Shown here: positions 39,090 to 49,934 of the stretch, piece after piece | Position numbering within the stretch: the stretch's first letter is position 1 | Layout: each line of letters begins with the position of its first letter | Assembly (NCBI GenBank): GCA_019155185.1 | Contig: CM032804.1 | Span: 13,860,992-13,924,991 of the forward strand | Length of the DNA: 64,000 nt | Reading direction: 5' to 3' | From: Beaufortia kweichowensis | Taxonomy: Eukaryota; Chordata; Actinopteri; Cypriniformes; Gastromyzontidae | Translations under genes and position numbers: made by a program | The notes under the pieces: generated by a model | The model's database searches: none | Told to the model about the DNA's origin: nothing | Seen by the model: the letters and a program-made list of their open reading frames with translations, nothing else

Positions 39090-39150
39090 TACTACCTTAG
39101 AGTAATAGAGTAATAAAACTGAGTAATAAGAGTAAGAGTAATAAAACTGT
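39090..39150 (+). repeat. Short AGAGTAATAAAACTG tandem repeat
   Basis: Units of AGAGTAATAAAACTG and AGTAATAAGAGTA follow each other two to three times. It is a small local expansion. Confidence 0.6.
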
Positions 39151-40861
39151 GTAAACAAGCTAATCGGATTGTAACTGGTGACTTCAGTCAGTGCTTGCCA
39201 TTTTTGTGTACAGTAGATGACAATAGTTTATCTTATTTAAAACCGAGATGACAAAAACAGATTTATGACAATGATGGACGTTTCTGGTAAATTACATGTT
39301 GAAAAGAGAATGTGTTTGTGCTCCTTAGATTAAAGTTTAGATTTTATAGGTTTACCTTATTGATTGTGTTGTATTATGTATGAGTAAAGTTGTACAGAGT
39401 AATCAGATGTTTGTGCCCATGGGAAATAGGGCAGAGTTGGGCAGGAATGTGTAATAACGTCTTGCCCTTGAGTGGTATCTAACAGCTCTCCTGAATTGAA
39501 CAGTCTGAGAAGACTTTGATGTTGAATTCAACTCCAGCACTGGAGCAGATGTCTGCAATTATGTGTTCTGGACACCAATCATACTTGGTACTAGGTGTAT
39601 TGAAACTGCTGGATTGTGGAAGTGTTTAAAAAATGTTCAGTGACAAAGCTGCACAATGTATGACAGTGCACATGTTACGTAATCAAATGAGGGAAATAAT
39701 CATTGCTTCATTCCACATTTAAACACTGCACTGCCAGATCTTTCATGTATGCAGTCACTCTTATGATTTCACCCAGACGTTCAGCTTCAGCAGCTACTCA
39801 GAGGCCACTGTTTTATAAGGTCAAGGGTCAAATGAGTCATTAGCACATACTTGCACCGATGGTGACATTGATACAGAGCGCTGCCAAGCAAAGGGGCTTT
39901 TTAAAAACTCACAGTATAGACAGAAGAGTCTCAATTGCCAACATAAAGGAGTAATAGAGCACCATTGACTGATGAAAGTAATACACTGGAGTCAAATCTG
40001 TATATTTCTAATTATGATTACGATAATTAAAATGCCATCCCAAAATAAGTCTTCTTAAGACAGTAGCGAAGTTGTGCTATTCTTACAATAGTCTTGAAAT
40101 GGTTTTTAATGTACTTTAAACAATGTGTAAAAGTTATTCTGGCTGTCGAAATTCAGTGTCTGTGAGAATGCTTTAATATAAACCATTAAATGGCCATTTA
40201 ATTACAGCACATCTTGTGAGATATTTCACACTGTTTTAAACCCCCTTAAACATTGACAGTCCCAAAAATGGGCTGAGTTTTGCTTTCATTTGTTGAGATG
40301 TGTTTAAATAGACAGTGAGTAAGTACCAGTGTTTTTCTTGGAAAACTCTCAGAAAAACTTTTAGTAAAACAAAGTCTTAAAGGTAAAAGTCCTGTTTAGG
40401 TCTGGGACAGATGCTCTGGTCATGAAACTTGAGAGCTCGCAGATCCTAATGGGTTCAGATTGAATGGGCATATCTCTATTAGCAATTACTTGTGCTATGC
40501 CGAATCTTTGAACTCAATTGTTAAGAGATGTTTAGAAACCATTAAGTGTCATTTTGTGATTATTTACAGTTTCAGATTTCTCAACTATGCATGACCATTA
40601 CTTTTGAACTTCAACACGTAACACTTATGCCCAATTTGACAGTCTGTAGTAATTAGCGTAATAAAATTGATGATGAGAAATGAAGATCTGTCATTACTTA
40701 CATGCAGCAAAACCAAAAATGTCAAGTTTTATCGAGTTAATTAAAAAAATATGTCATGAGGGGTACTTCCAAACAAACAAATGATTTTAAAGCGTTTCAC
40801 AGATGCTGGTTGGGAAAATATTCTTCATTAAATATTATAAGAAAATTATCATGTGGTGTTT

Positions 40862-41152
40862 CTGTAGCTTAACTGGAAGACCTGCTGAAAAAAACGCTAA
40901 AACCAAGCCTAAGCCTAAAATGGATTAAGCTGGTTTAGCAGGCTGGTTTAAAGGGGTTTTGATCACTTTTTAGCTGGTCAAGCTGGTTTTAGCCAACTTA
41001 AACCAAGTAGAACCAGCTAAATAGCTTAGCCTAGATTTAGCTGTTTTTCAGCAGAAATTAAGGTTTTGGGTTCCATTCTCATGCATGGAGCACACCAACT
41101 AACAAAAATCACCTGACAGTGCTGTAAGTCACTTTCAATAAAAGTACCTGTC
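40862..41152 (+). mobile_element. tRNA-derived SINE interrupted by a palindromic MITE
   Basis: A tRNA-like A box (GTAGCTTAACTGGAAGA at about 40864) and a B box (GGTTCCATTCTC at about 41069) belong together but are split by the element at 40882-41054. After the B box comes a SINE body ending in GTAAGTCACTTTCAATAAAA, a variant of the usual fish SINE tail. Removing the inserted element gives a normal A-to-B-box spacing for a tRNA-derived promoter. The copy is diverged. Confidence 0.65.
40882..41054. mobile_element. Palindromic AGCTGGTTT-rich MITE-like element nested in a SINE
   Basis: The ends are inverted repeats: CTGCTGAAAAAAACGCTAAA at the left and TTTAGCTGTTTTTCAGCAG at the right (one mismatch and one base of length difference). 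The interior carries AAGCTGGTTT words on one side and AACCAGCTAAA on the other. It resembles 10482-10673 in its interior but has different outermost bases. Confidence 0.75.
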
Positions 41153-42239
41153 AGATTCAAAAATGTATAGAGAAAGATTACAGCAAGTCCTACTAGTGAA
41201 ACCAGTAGTCATAACAAGACTGTTATTGTATTAGTGTAATACTCCATGTAGTGTCATCATTAACAACTTGAGAATTGCATCATAAAGAGTCGGCTAAGCT
41301 CAGCGGCTTCACTCCTGGGAAGCAGACACAGATTAATACAGAGACAAACCTCGAAGTGAAGCGAATGTAAACACTGATGTAAGGAGGTAAATGTAACAAT
41401 GTTATCATCTATACACAAACCCCTATACTCCCTAAAGCCTGCCACTCAGTTTATTTAGTGATATACATTTGTAGGCTTTTAAAGCTTTAAAGTGACTGAC
41501 AGGGTCCAAATGGACCTCTCCAATACATATAGTAAGAGAATGGTGGGAATATGTGTAAAGCATTTACACTATCTGTGTCTTTTACCTTCACATGGACATG
41601 GGATGTCTAGTTACATTAAATATATATCCTATCACTGCACATATTGAGCATACACATGAAAATGCACTATTACAATTTTTTAAGTTTGAGATTTTTAACT
41701 TTTCTCATTTAAACTATTTTTTTAATAAAATTAAAATTTTTTATAAATCTATGTTCATTGTTATGAAAATTAGTCAAATATTTATTCTTGAGTCTTAGAT
41801 CTTTGCATCAATATATAGTTTGTCATGATTAGATTAGAATTCAACTATGAAATATTAAAGTGAAGAGTAAAATAAAAGAGTGATACACCTGTGCAACAAT
41901 GACAGTTAAAAGGTTAAATTCAATGCTATTCAAAAGGTTATACAACCATGAAATCTTCTCCCTACATGTGTCCATCACTGAGAAGTCACACCGACAAACA
42001 ATTAAAAACTGACATCAAGGCTGTTAACCTGTAAGCTGGTGAAATTCATTTACATGGAGACTCATGCATATCTGAACTAAGCAAATGCTAGTTATGTTCT
42101 TTCCTTTTGTAACTAAGAAGCAAGCTCTTATATACGCCTAGGAGACAGACAGATCCTAGATAAGACGGATAAATACTCTTCCAGTCTGTCTAAAAGGTGA
42201 CACTAGCAAGCTAGTGGGTCCTAATGGCCGTTAGGGTAA

Positions 42240-42545
42240 ATCAATTGATTTGGATTGGCAGTGTTCCCTCAGCGTCTTTGGCCGTGTCCGTGTTCTCTGG
42301 GTCAAGTCTTTGGTCAGGTGATTAATCTGTTTGTGCCACTCTCATCAAAGTTCCCATTAGTCACTTGGGCTAAAATGTTTACTCAAGGAGTAATGCGTGG
42401 TCTCATTTATCTAATGCCTTTACTGGGTCCAGCGGACCCTGATCATTACTCATGGAGGGAGAAGGCCCAGAAGGGCCAAGCAAACAAACCCATTTAAGCA
42501 ACCCCTCTTGAACTCAAACCTGAAGCATTTTGACACTAACACACT
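42240..42545. promoter_or_regulatory. Candidate conserved non-coding element (unproven)
   Basis: A stretch of unique-looking, balanced sequence with a paired ATCAATTGATTTGGATTGG motif at its start, in otherwise AT-rich intergenic DNA. An 80-codon open frame (42255-42497) crosses it but shows no family features and no splice context. The regulatory idea is only a guess from composition. Confidence 0.18.
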
Positions 42546-44648
42546 TAGGGTTGTAGGTAAGAAGGTCAGGGGGGTTAAACTAACTCAAAGAGGTCACACT
42601 GTGTTACTACTTTAAAAGAGTCAAATTGAGAGATTACATTGATGAAGGTCAAGCTGTAATATCCAGGAACCATCTTTATGACAAATGTAATGCACAAAAA
42701 AATCTTAACTACATAGCAACACCCTAGCAACCAACCCACAACTAAGTTTTTTTTTTTTTTTGTTATTTATGTCTATATAAAGAAACAAAAGAAAGGACTC
42801 TTTGCAGTGAGTTTAAGACTAAACTGGTTTAAACAAAATGTACAATACACAAGCCTGTTGATGAAACATTTTTGTGGGACTTCTAATGAGCACGTTTAAT
42901 GCAGCTACAATGTGGCAAACTCCCTAATTAATGTATATCTTTAACATCCAGGGGTTGAAATACAACCTGCCACAGTTAGAAGATGCTGAGAGAAATGAAA
43001 GAGACGCAAAGATCCATAATTACAATCTTATGACAAAGAAAAGCAGTCCGCACCACCCGCAACTACAGGATTAGAGGCAGCTAAACAGACAGCTGGTTGG
43101 GGATGTACAATCAACATGGATCTGTACTCACTGGGTTCCACTTGTGTTTATCTTATTTACCTGTCATCAAATAGGACAAGAATATGTTAAACGTAATATT
43201 AACTTGTTCCCTAATTTTTTGCAGCATGATGTTAAGACTTATCTGTGGCCAGAAACCCTAATTTCACAGTCTTTGGAACTGAATCTCCTTCTCACGATTG
43301 TTTGCTTTGGTGATAAAAGGTGAAACACGAAAAAAGGACAAACATGAAACCTGTCATATAGTTCTCTGAGTGATTGTTTCTACTGTTTTTAGCATGGAAA
43401 TCACATGGCTTTTAATATTTACTTCAATGCCAATCACTGTGAATTTTGATCACATGCTTTATCCTGCTATGCTTATAATAACTGTGGCTCAGAAACATCA
43501 GTTAATGTATCTCCGTTACTTTCAAGGGCGAGCCTGTGGTGGCGAGTCGTCCGAACAAAAAGCTTCTGTGAGAAGTCATAAAGCTAAAGAACAAGGTCTC
43601 AAGAAATATTCGCCAGATCACTCAGTTTAGCTTACTGCAGAGGAATGCTTTGTCCTCTTTCAGCTCTGTTTAACTAAATCGGAAGGCAAAAGGGTCACCG
43701 AGAAGAAAAGAACATGAGGGTGTGCAAGATGGGTTATTTAGCATCACTAAAAAAGCCTGTTCTCTACGCTCACAATGAAATGCATTCCGACCCTCTCCGG
43801 CAGCCGTGCCGTTATCCCAGTGTTGGTGAGACACGAGAGCTTTTAGGATGCTACAAACTTTGGTTTGCTAGAGATCTTCTCCATCTGCATTCGAAGATCT
43901 GTATGTCTCAATGCTACATAAAGGCAGAGATGCGGAGCAGAAAGATTCCAGCATATGCTTTGGTTTCTCTTACCACACCAGCAGTGGTTTAAGTGGTGGG
44001 GTCAGAGTTCACAAGAGTCGCCTGCTTGTGCATCCGCAGCGCCGGTCAAAGCAACCAGCCAGCCGCACCCTAATGTGTATTAGCAAGACAAAAAGGCTGG
44101 GGAGGGGCTGGGCTGGGCTTTGATATGTCTGAGATTTATGGGCGTGATGAAATCCGGGTTGAATATACTCAGTTTCCCCATTTTCTATATCATTTACTAA
44201 GATCTAAATGGACTGCTTTTGTTCCTGGAGATGAAGAGAGGGGCGGCGTGGGGAGGGTCCCCGGCTGACCGGAGATGCTCTTTTCAGGTTTCCTTCAGCT
44301 GATGGGGGCCAGTGTGGATCAAAGAGGAAAGTTCATAGCAGAAGAAAGAACACACTGGGTCCTTCTGAGGTCCCTGTTCTACTTCAATTCCGTGTCAAGA
44401 TGTTTGTTAAGAACATGATGAAAAGGGCATGCGACTTTAAGTTGGTAACACTGGGATGCTCTCATTACCTTTTTGACCAATAAGAGAGTGAGGAAAGCTC
44501 AAGTGCAAGGCTACTGACAGAATCCCTTCTTACTTAAATAATAGTGTATGTGTGGTATTACCATATTTCATGCATTAATATCACGCTATACATAATTATT
44601 TCTTGATTATTTTTGCTGAAAACTCTACCCAAAATATACAGGTCTGTA

Positions 44649-45518
44649 ATACATACTAGGGATGCCACAATTCTCAATATAATATTGAACCGCTCGGTAT
44701 GACATCCACGGTTCAATACGCTTGTGAATTGTGTTTTTTTGGTTTTACGTTTAAATAATTTATGTGCGTTTTATTTCTCTCCGAATTGAGTGTTTGTGTG
44801 TGCCTGTAAGTCTATGAGCTGAGATGAGGAAACTCCTCCCCGCGAGTAAATATTCAATCACTATGATCTAAAGAACCATCATTCCACACTTTAACATGGC
44901 GAGCGGCGGTGAAGTGACGCTACAGTACGAGGAAGCGCCGGCGTCTGCAGAGAATGTTGACAGGCTTATCTTTTTACAGAAGAACCTCAAAATACAGGAA
45001 TAGACAGCTGACCTAAGTGAAATTGCACTTTACATTCTGAATGAAGGATACTGTACTGGAGTACTGTTAAGTTTAATTAAGATGGTTTATTTATGTTTAC
45101 TGAAGTACAAGTATGTTTATTTGAAATGGTCAATTTATGTTTACTAACTTCACATGTATGTTTATTTTCAAAATTTAGGAATTGATGTGTTCCCCAGTTT
45201 GTACATGGGCTACCAGCAGCTGTGAGATGTCAGTGTTCATTTTAAAATAAAAAATTATTTTATATTATACAATACACTAGGAACTAGTGGACTTTTCTTT
45301 GCTTTTAAGTAAAATAAAGGAGGATTGCAATAAATCGTTTTTATTTTTTCTTCTTAACCTCTTACTGTTCCTATTGCCTAAGCATAGAATAACAAAAGCA
45401 TAGAGACACTCTTATGTGTCAAGCCATCAGAACCGAACCGAACCGAAAACCGTGGTTAAAAAACCGAGGTATGTATTGAACCGTGGACTAACTGTATTGT
45501 TGCATCCCTAATACATAC
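44649..45518 (+). mobile_element. Non-autonomous hAT transposon with 8-bp target-site duplications
   Basis: The 854-bp element (44657-45510) begins TAGGGATGCCACAA and ends TTGTTGCATCCCTA, typical hAT-superfamily ends. It is flanked on both sides by the identical 8-mer ATACATAC (44649-44656 and 45511-45518), the expected hAT duplication. The subterminal regions repeat GGTTCAATACG/GAACCG words in inverted form. Inside, an ATG at 44896 opens a 35-codon frame (MASGGEVTLQYEEAPASAEN and on to a stop at 45001-45003) that resembles the very start of a BED-finger hAT transposase. The rest of the transposase is missing, so it must have moved using another element's enzyme. Confidence 0.9.
44896..45003 (+). 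pseudogene. Truncated hAT transposase N-terminal remnant
   Basis: Thirty-five codons from ATG to TAG encode a short acidic and Ala-rich start followed by VDRLIFLQKNLKIQE. Nothing of the BED zinc finger or the catalytic domain follows before the right terminal repeat. It is either a relic of the parent transposase or its first exon with the remainder deleted. Confidence 0.55.
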
Positions 45519-47146
45519 CATATAGTTATGCTTTTTTGGAATAGTCAGGTAAATCAAACGCTTTAAACAAACTTAGACAAACCATTTGAGTCATTTTCAA
45601 TGGGTCACTTACAATGCTAAAAGCTGTAGAAATTAGTTATTGTGCATTTTTTTTAACTGCAAATGAAAGGTCAAGTTGAGTGCACTGTAGCATTCAGTAC
45701 TCCATGCATGTCAAATGCAGCATATTATTCAGATGTGTTATGCATGCAGAAAATTAAAATACGGTGCACTCTTTAAAAACGAACTACTGCAGAAATAATA
45801 AAAGAAGTTTGTTAGTAAGCTGTGCAGAACATAGCTGGTGTCATCTTCAATTTTAACCCGTCAAATGCACCCCACTGATTTCCAGATGCATGTCTCCGTG
45901 TCCTGCAGTAAATACTGTTGAACCCCCACGACCCACTGGGTGATAAATAACCCCAAAGGTTAACCACATTTGAAATGGAGCCTTGAGACCATTACGGGCC
46001 CCCAGAGTTTTCTTGACAGTACCAATATGGTACCAGCATGCTCTGCCTTGGTTGAGCTCTGATCTGATAGGACAAGTTTTGTGTTAAGCTGAATGGTTGA
46101 ATACACAAGTGCATGTTAAACAAACGATGCTCTTAAAATGTATTGAATCACATCTGTTTACGTGGAGATGGATAATAAACATTATGAACACAAAATACTT
46201 AAGATGTAACTGGAAAGTCATACAAATTTAGCAGAATGTATTGCAGACAACATAGCTGCAAAATGTTGCAAATATGTTCATGTCTGGTTGAGTATGTGCA
46301 AAACTGCATTTCTGCCACTGCTCAGGCTCACAGCACACCCTATCGAAAGGCATTTGAGCTCATCCATTAGATCAAAGGCATAAACAGACCTCTATACTAA
46401 TGCAGGCCCATGATGTTGATTTATGCACGCAGAATAATTCTGAAGGAGGATTAATGCAGGTTCCAGAAACAAATCACTGAGGATGCTTCTGAAAATAGTA
46501 TAAAAGAAAGTCTTTCACTAATATTTAAACACATTATGTAGGAAATAGCCTGTAATCTCAACAGGCCTGTAATGAAGTATACCAGTATAAAAATATTACC
46601 ACCAAGCCTAACATCGTATTATGGACTGTTCACACTGGACTGTTAATGTATTACCAGAAAGATATTGCCTGAGATTTAGTAACAAGTAAAACAAAATCTG
46701 TCAAAGTCATTTAAAACAATCTAAGCAATGGCTGTATAACATTTACATATTGCCAGAAATACAGTATAGCCTATCACCAGAGATATGGTTATTTCCACAG
46801 CCACTACCTGTTCATCTGGGGTATTTTTGTAAGCACGTCACCTGTAAGGGCTCTTTGTCACCCAGGTCACTCGTGTCGGCGGTCATCGCTGGGATTTGTC
46901 GCAGGGCGTTCAGGCGTGATCGTCGGTGTGAGTGAAGCTGTAGGGGGAGGTTCACTGTCACCAGTAACAGGTGGCATTTGACAGCTTATTTGACAAACAT
47001 CTACTACTGTGGTTTGTGCTTTAATTAGGCAATTTCTGATGTCCAAAATGACATTATTTTAGAGCAACATGAACGATAAATGTTTTTATTTTCAGCTAGC
47101 CTAGCAAACTTCAGGACGCGGCAGACAGGTGAACACTTAAAGGCTG

Positions 47147-47675
47147 TGTCCCAATCCGAAGGCTGCATTTTAAGACCGATTGCGTCACAGAAGCGCGACT
47201 GAAGGCCAGTAGACTGTCTTTCTTTTTATTGAACGTCAAAAAATGTACAAACCAAACAGGCTTTAAATGAACCAAAATACAAATTTCTAAATACACAGTT
47301 GCAAATACATAAGGCAGACACAACTATAAGATATATACACCGTATAGCAGTAAGTCAAGGTGAAAAGTATTACAATAAAATAAATAATAATAATAAATAA
47401 ATAGAAATAAAATACATTTACATAACTTTGCAAAGGGGTTATAAAATATTATGAGTCACTAAATTCGTTGAAAAAATTAGCCAACGTAATAGTCTTATTA
47501 CTTGAAAGGGTAGGCCGGTAGACTGTCCCAATTCGAAGGCTGCTTCCAATGCAGCATCAAAACGCGTCCTTCTTTCCATTGACTGCGAAGGATAGATCGA
47601 ATGAGTCCTTCGCAGCCTCGGCTATCCCGAGATTCATTGCGCGAAGGCCGCGTCCTTCGAAGCACACAGCTAAAG
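47147..47675 (+). mobile_element. GTCCCAATTCGAAGGCTGC-type DNA repeat, interrupted
   Basis: The word GTCCCAATYCGAAGGCTGC occurs at about 47147 and again at about 47525. It continues into a CpG-rich segment with inverted words (AAAACGCGTCCTTC, GAGTCCTTCGCAGCCTCGG, GCGCGAAGGCCGCGTCCTTCG). Such CGAAGG/CCTTCG-rich repeats are frequent in fish and are probably ends of a DNA transposon. The two parts are separated by the 294-bp segment at 47219-47512. Confidence 0.5.
47204..47527 (-). mobile_element. Possible retroposed 3' end (294 bp) between 15-bp direct repeats
   Basis: Direct repeats GGCCAGTAGACTGTC (47204-47218) and GGCCGGTAGACTGTC (47513-47527) bound a 294-bp AT-rich segment. On the minus strand the segment ends with an AATAAA signal (47225-47230) and then AAGAAA just before the repeat, as expected for the 3' end of a reverse-transcribed RNA inserted with a target-site duplication. 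The interval between AATAAA and the junction is unusually short and there is no long A tail. I recognise no source gene. Confidence 0.4.
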
Positions 47676-49119
47676 AGACGGGCTACCTTATGCACTTGAT
47701 GCTCGCTGACGACACGAATATAAATGATATAAAAACATAATGAAATTAAAATGTTGACTTTAAAGATTGTGTTGTATTAATTTTGTTAAGTTGTGTATGT
47801 GTGCATCTGCGTCTATTGTCAAATTCTAGTTACATTATGAATACACTATAATAGAATATTTCTTCTAAGGGTGCTTTTCCTTTTGTTTGAGGATGCTTAG
47901 CACCTTTGTAGAACCGGACCTGGACTAATGTCAACTAACTAACATGTCACATGGCTATATTTTGAATTTATATTTGTTATACTACATAAACAAGTTTGAT
48001 TTAACGGAGTAAATTATTTTAACATTATCTGATGAGATTTCACGATATTAAGAATAGCTTTTAAACGAGTATCTGGCTCCATCTAGCGGTGTAATTATGA
48101 ACTGTGAAATGTGTAGGGTGTGGTCTGTTTCATGCAGCGTTCATCAATTAATAATCCAGCAAAACATTTTAGAACTATATTATGAATTTCATTTTCCGTC
48201 ATGCAATATGTGCTTTGTTATTTATTTATGACACAGACAAACCAAAACAAAATGAACAAAATTAAACAGTGTCATTTCTTTACCCCATTGACATCTGTAT
48301 GTTGCTTGATGCTATTTAGTAAAGTGACTACCTCCAATACATTTCAAGAAGCAATAATACCCGGTAGATTTAAAAGAGATTACTCTTTAAAGAACATTAA
48401 ATAAAAATAAAATTTGTATGTGCCCATTTATGAGGAATATGGACTGTTATGGATGTGATAATTCTGTAACCAGCACTTTATCTGACTATGAAGAATCAAG
48501 CTTTAAACTTATAAAAATGTTTTAAAAACGTTAAGAGAGACCACACATGAGTATTTAAACCACCAAATATTGACATCTGAGCTATAAGTATGATGAAAAA
48601 CTTTCATAAAAACTTTTCATTTTTTCATGGTAAGATTAACATTTGCATGTCCTTACAATTGATTTAAATAACTTGGGCCGTGTCTTGCTTTGATTACAAA
48701 CATTCTGAATCATGCATTCTAAAAATATTTACTTCTAAACATATATTTTAAAAAGGTATTTATTTATTCATTATGAATTAAAGAGGTTAGAAAGAACATT
48801 AGTCACTTTGTAGTTTTGTCAATATAGCAACAGCTTTTTTCTTCTCTGACCCTCAGTAGGATACTTTGACATGAAAAAGTTCTCTTACTATGTCTGCTTT
48901 TTCTCTTCACTGCAAGAAAGCCAATGAAAATGACCTCACCCACTGTGTTTCCATTTTGGAGTTAACTCTCATTTTTAGACAGCATCTGTCTAGACACCAA
49001 AGAAGATCTTTACAATGACAAGATGAAAAGTCTCCATTTCAGCATATCACCTTACTAGGAATCCTGTGGACCTTGAATAGCTAGTCTTGGTGTTCTAATG
49101 AAGTATTGCAAATTGACAC

Positions 49120-49773
49120 TAGGAAAAAATTAAATGTTTTATTTTTCTTCAAACAAAAAATAATACAGAAAGACATCTCATAAAGTGATATAACCACAGG
49201 TAAAATACACATTGTAAAATGTTTTGTGAGATTTTGTACAAAATTTGAGTCTATAGGTGTATCTAACTATAACCTTCAGCAATGGTAAATACATAGCACC
49301 ATTTCCGAGAATTCAAACACAACACAAGATATTCTTTGTTCAATGCCTATGTTTCATATGGCTATAAGAGAAATTTCAAGTAGACATCAACAAGATCCCT
49401 TTAAGAATACACTTTATTATGACCTTTAAAAAAACATATATTTGAAAGGGGCTATAACACACAATACAAAAAGAGTTGTTCTAATACCTCTCCTCCTTGG
49501 GTTAAATCGTAAAAAATCAGGGCCTTCATTGAAATGTCATAGCATTACTATTTACAAAAAAGCTATGGAAAACTGATATAAATAGGCTCATCAGCCAAAG
49601 ACACAGATTTGTGTCATGCGTAATGTCTCTGCTGTATTGAATCTTCATAAATTGTCACTTTCTTTGATCACATTAGGTCTAAATACTTAGGCCTGGAGGA
49701 GACAGCCACTTGGTTAGAGTCTATGGGCCGAGTAGTGTTTTTATTTCCAGAAAAGTCCCTGAAGGGTAAGTTC
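49120..49773 (-). other. pmp22: pmp22 3' UTR with candidate poly(A) signals
   Basis: Minus-strand AATAAA signals lie at 49413-49418 and 49138-49143, giving 3' UTRs of about 0.37 or 0.65 kb. The transcript end cannot be fixed from sequence. Human PMP22 has a longer 3' UTR that is targeted by miRNAs; no specific site is claimed here. Confidence 0.5.
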
Positions 49774-49934
49774 TCATTCTTTCTTTCTCAGGACAATGTA
49801 AATCAAGCCACTGATGAGCGTGAGGGGGAAGGCCAGCCAGGCCAGCACAAAGGCGTATCCATAACTGTCACTGTCATTTTGCCATGGCGGACTCATCACT
49901 GTGTAAATGATGGCCCCACTCATCACAAACAGGC
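49774..49934 (-). CDS. pmp22: pmp22 exon 5 (loop 2, helix 4, C-terminus)
   Basis: The acceptor CCTCCCGCAG ends at 49935. The exon continues codon 105 (A|GC, Ser) with LFVMSGAIIYTVMSPPWQ, then NDSDSYGYAFVLAWLAF, and ends ...VLRKKE with TGA at 49776-49774. An N-D-S sequon is present at residue 124 in the short second extracellular loop. An open frame that extends upstream of the acceptor is intronic. Confidence 0.96.

Larger units (their letters stand above)
30721..49119. other. Intergenic region between hs3st3b1 and pmp22
   Basis: About 18 kb between the convergent hs3st3b1 (plus) and pmp22 (minus). I see no coding exons. It contains local duplications, an interrupted SINE, a hAT element and a possible retroposed fragment, annotated below, plus GC-richer unique stretches near 42.2-42.5 and 43.5-44.3 kb that may be regulatory. 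Confidence 0.6.
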
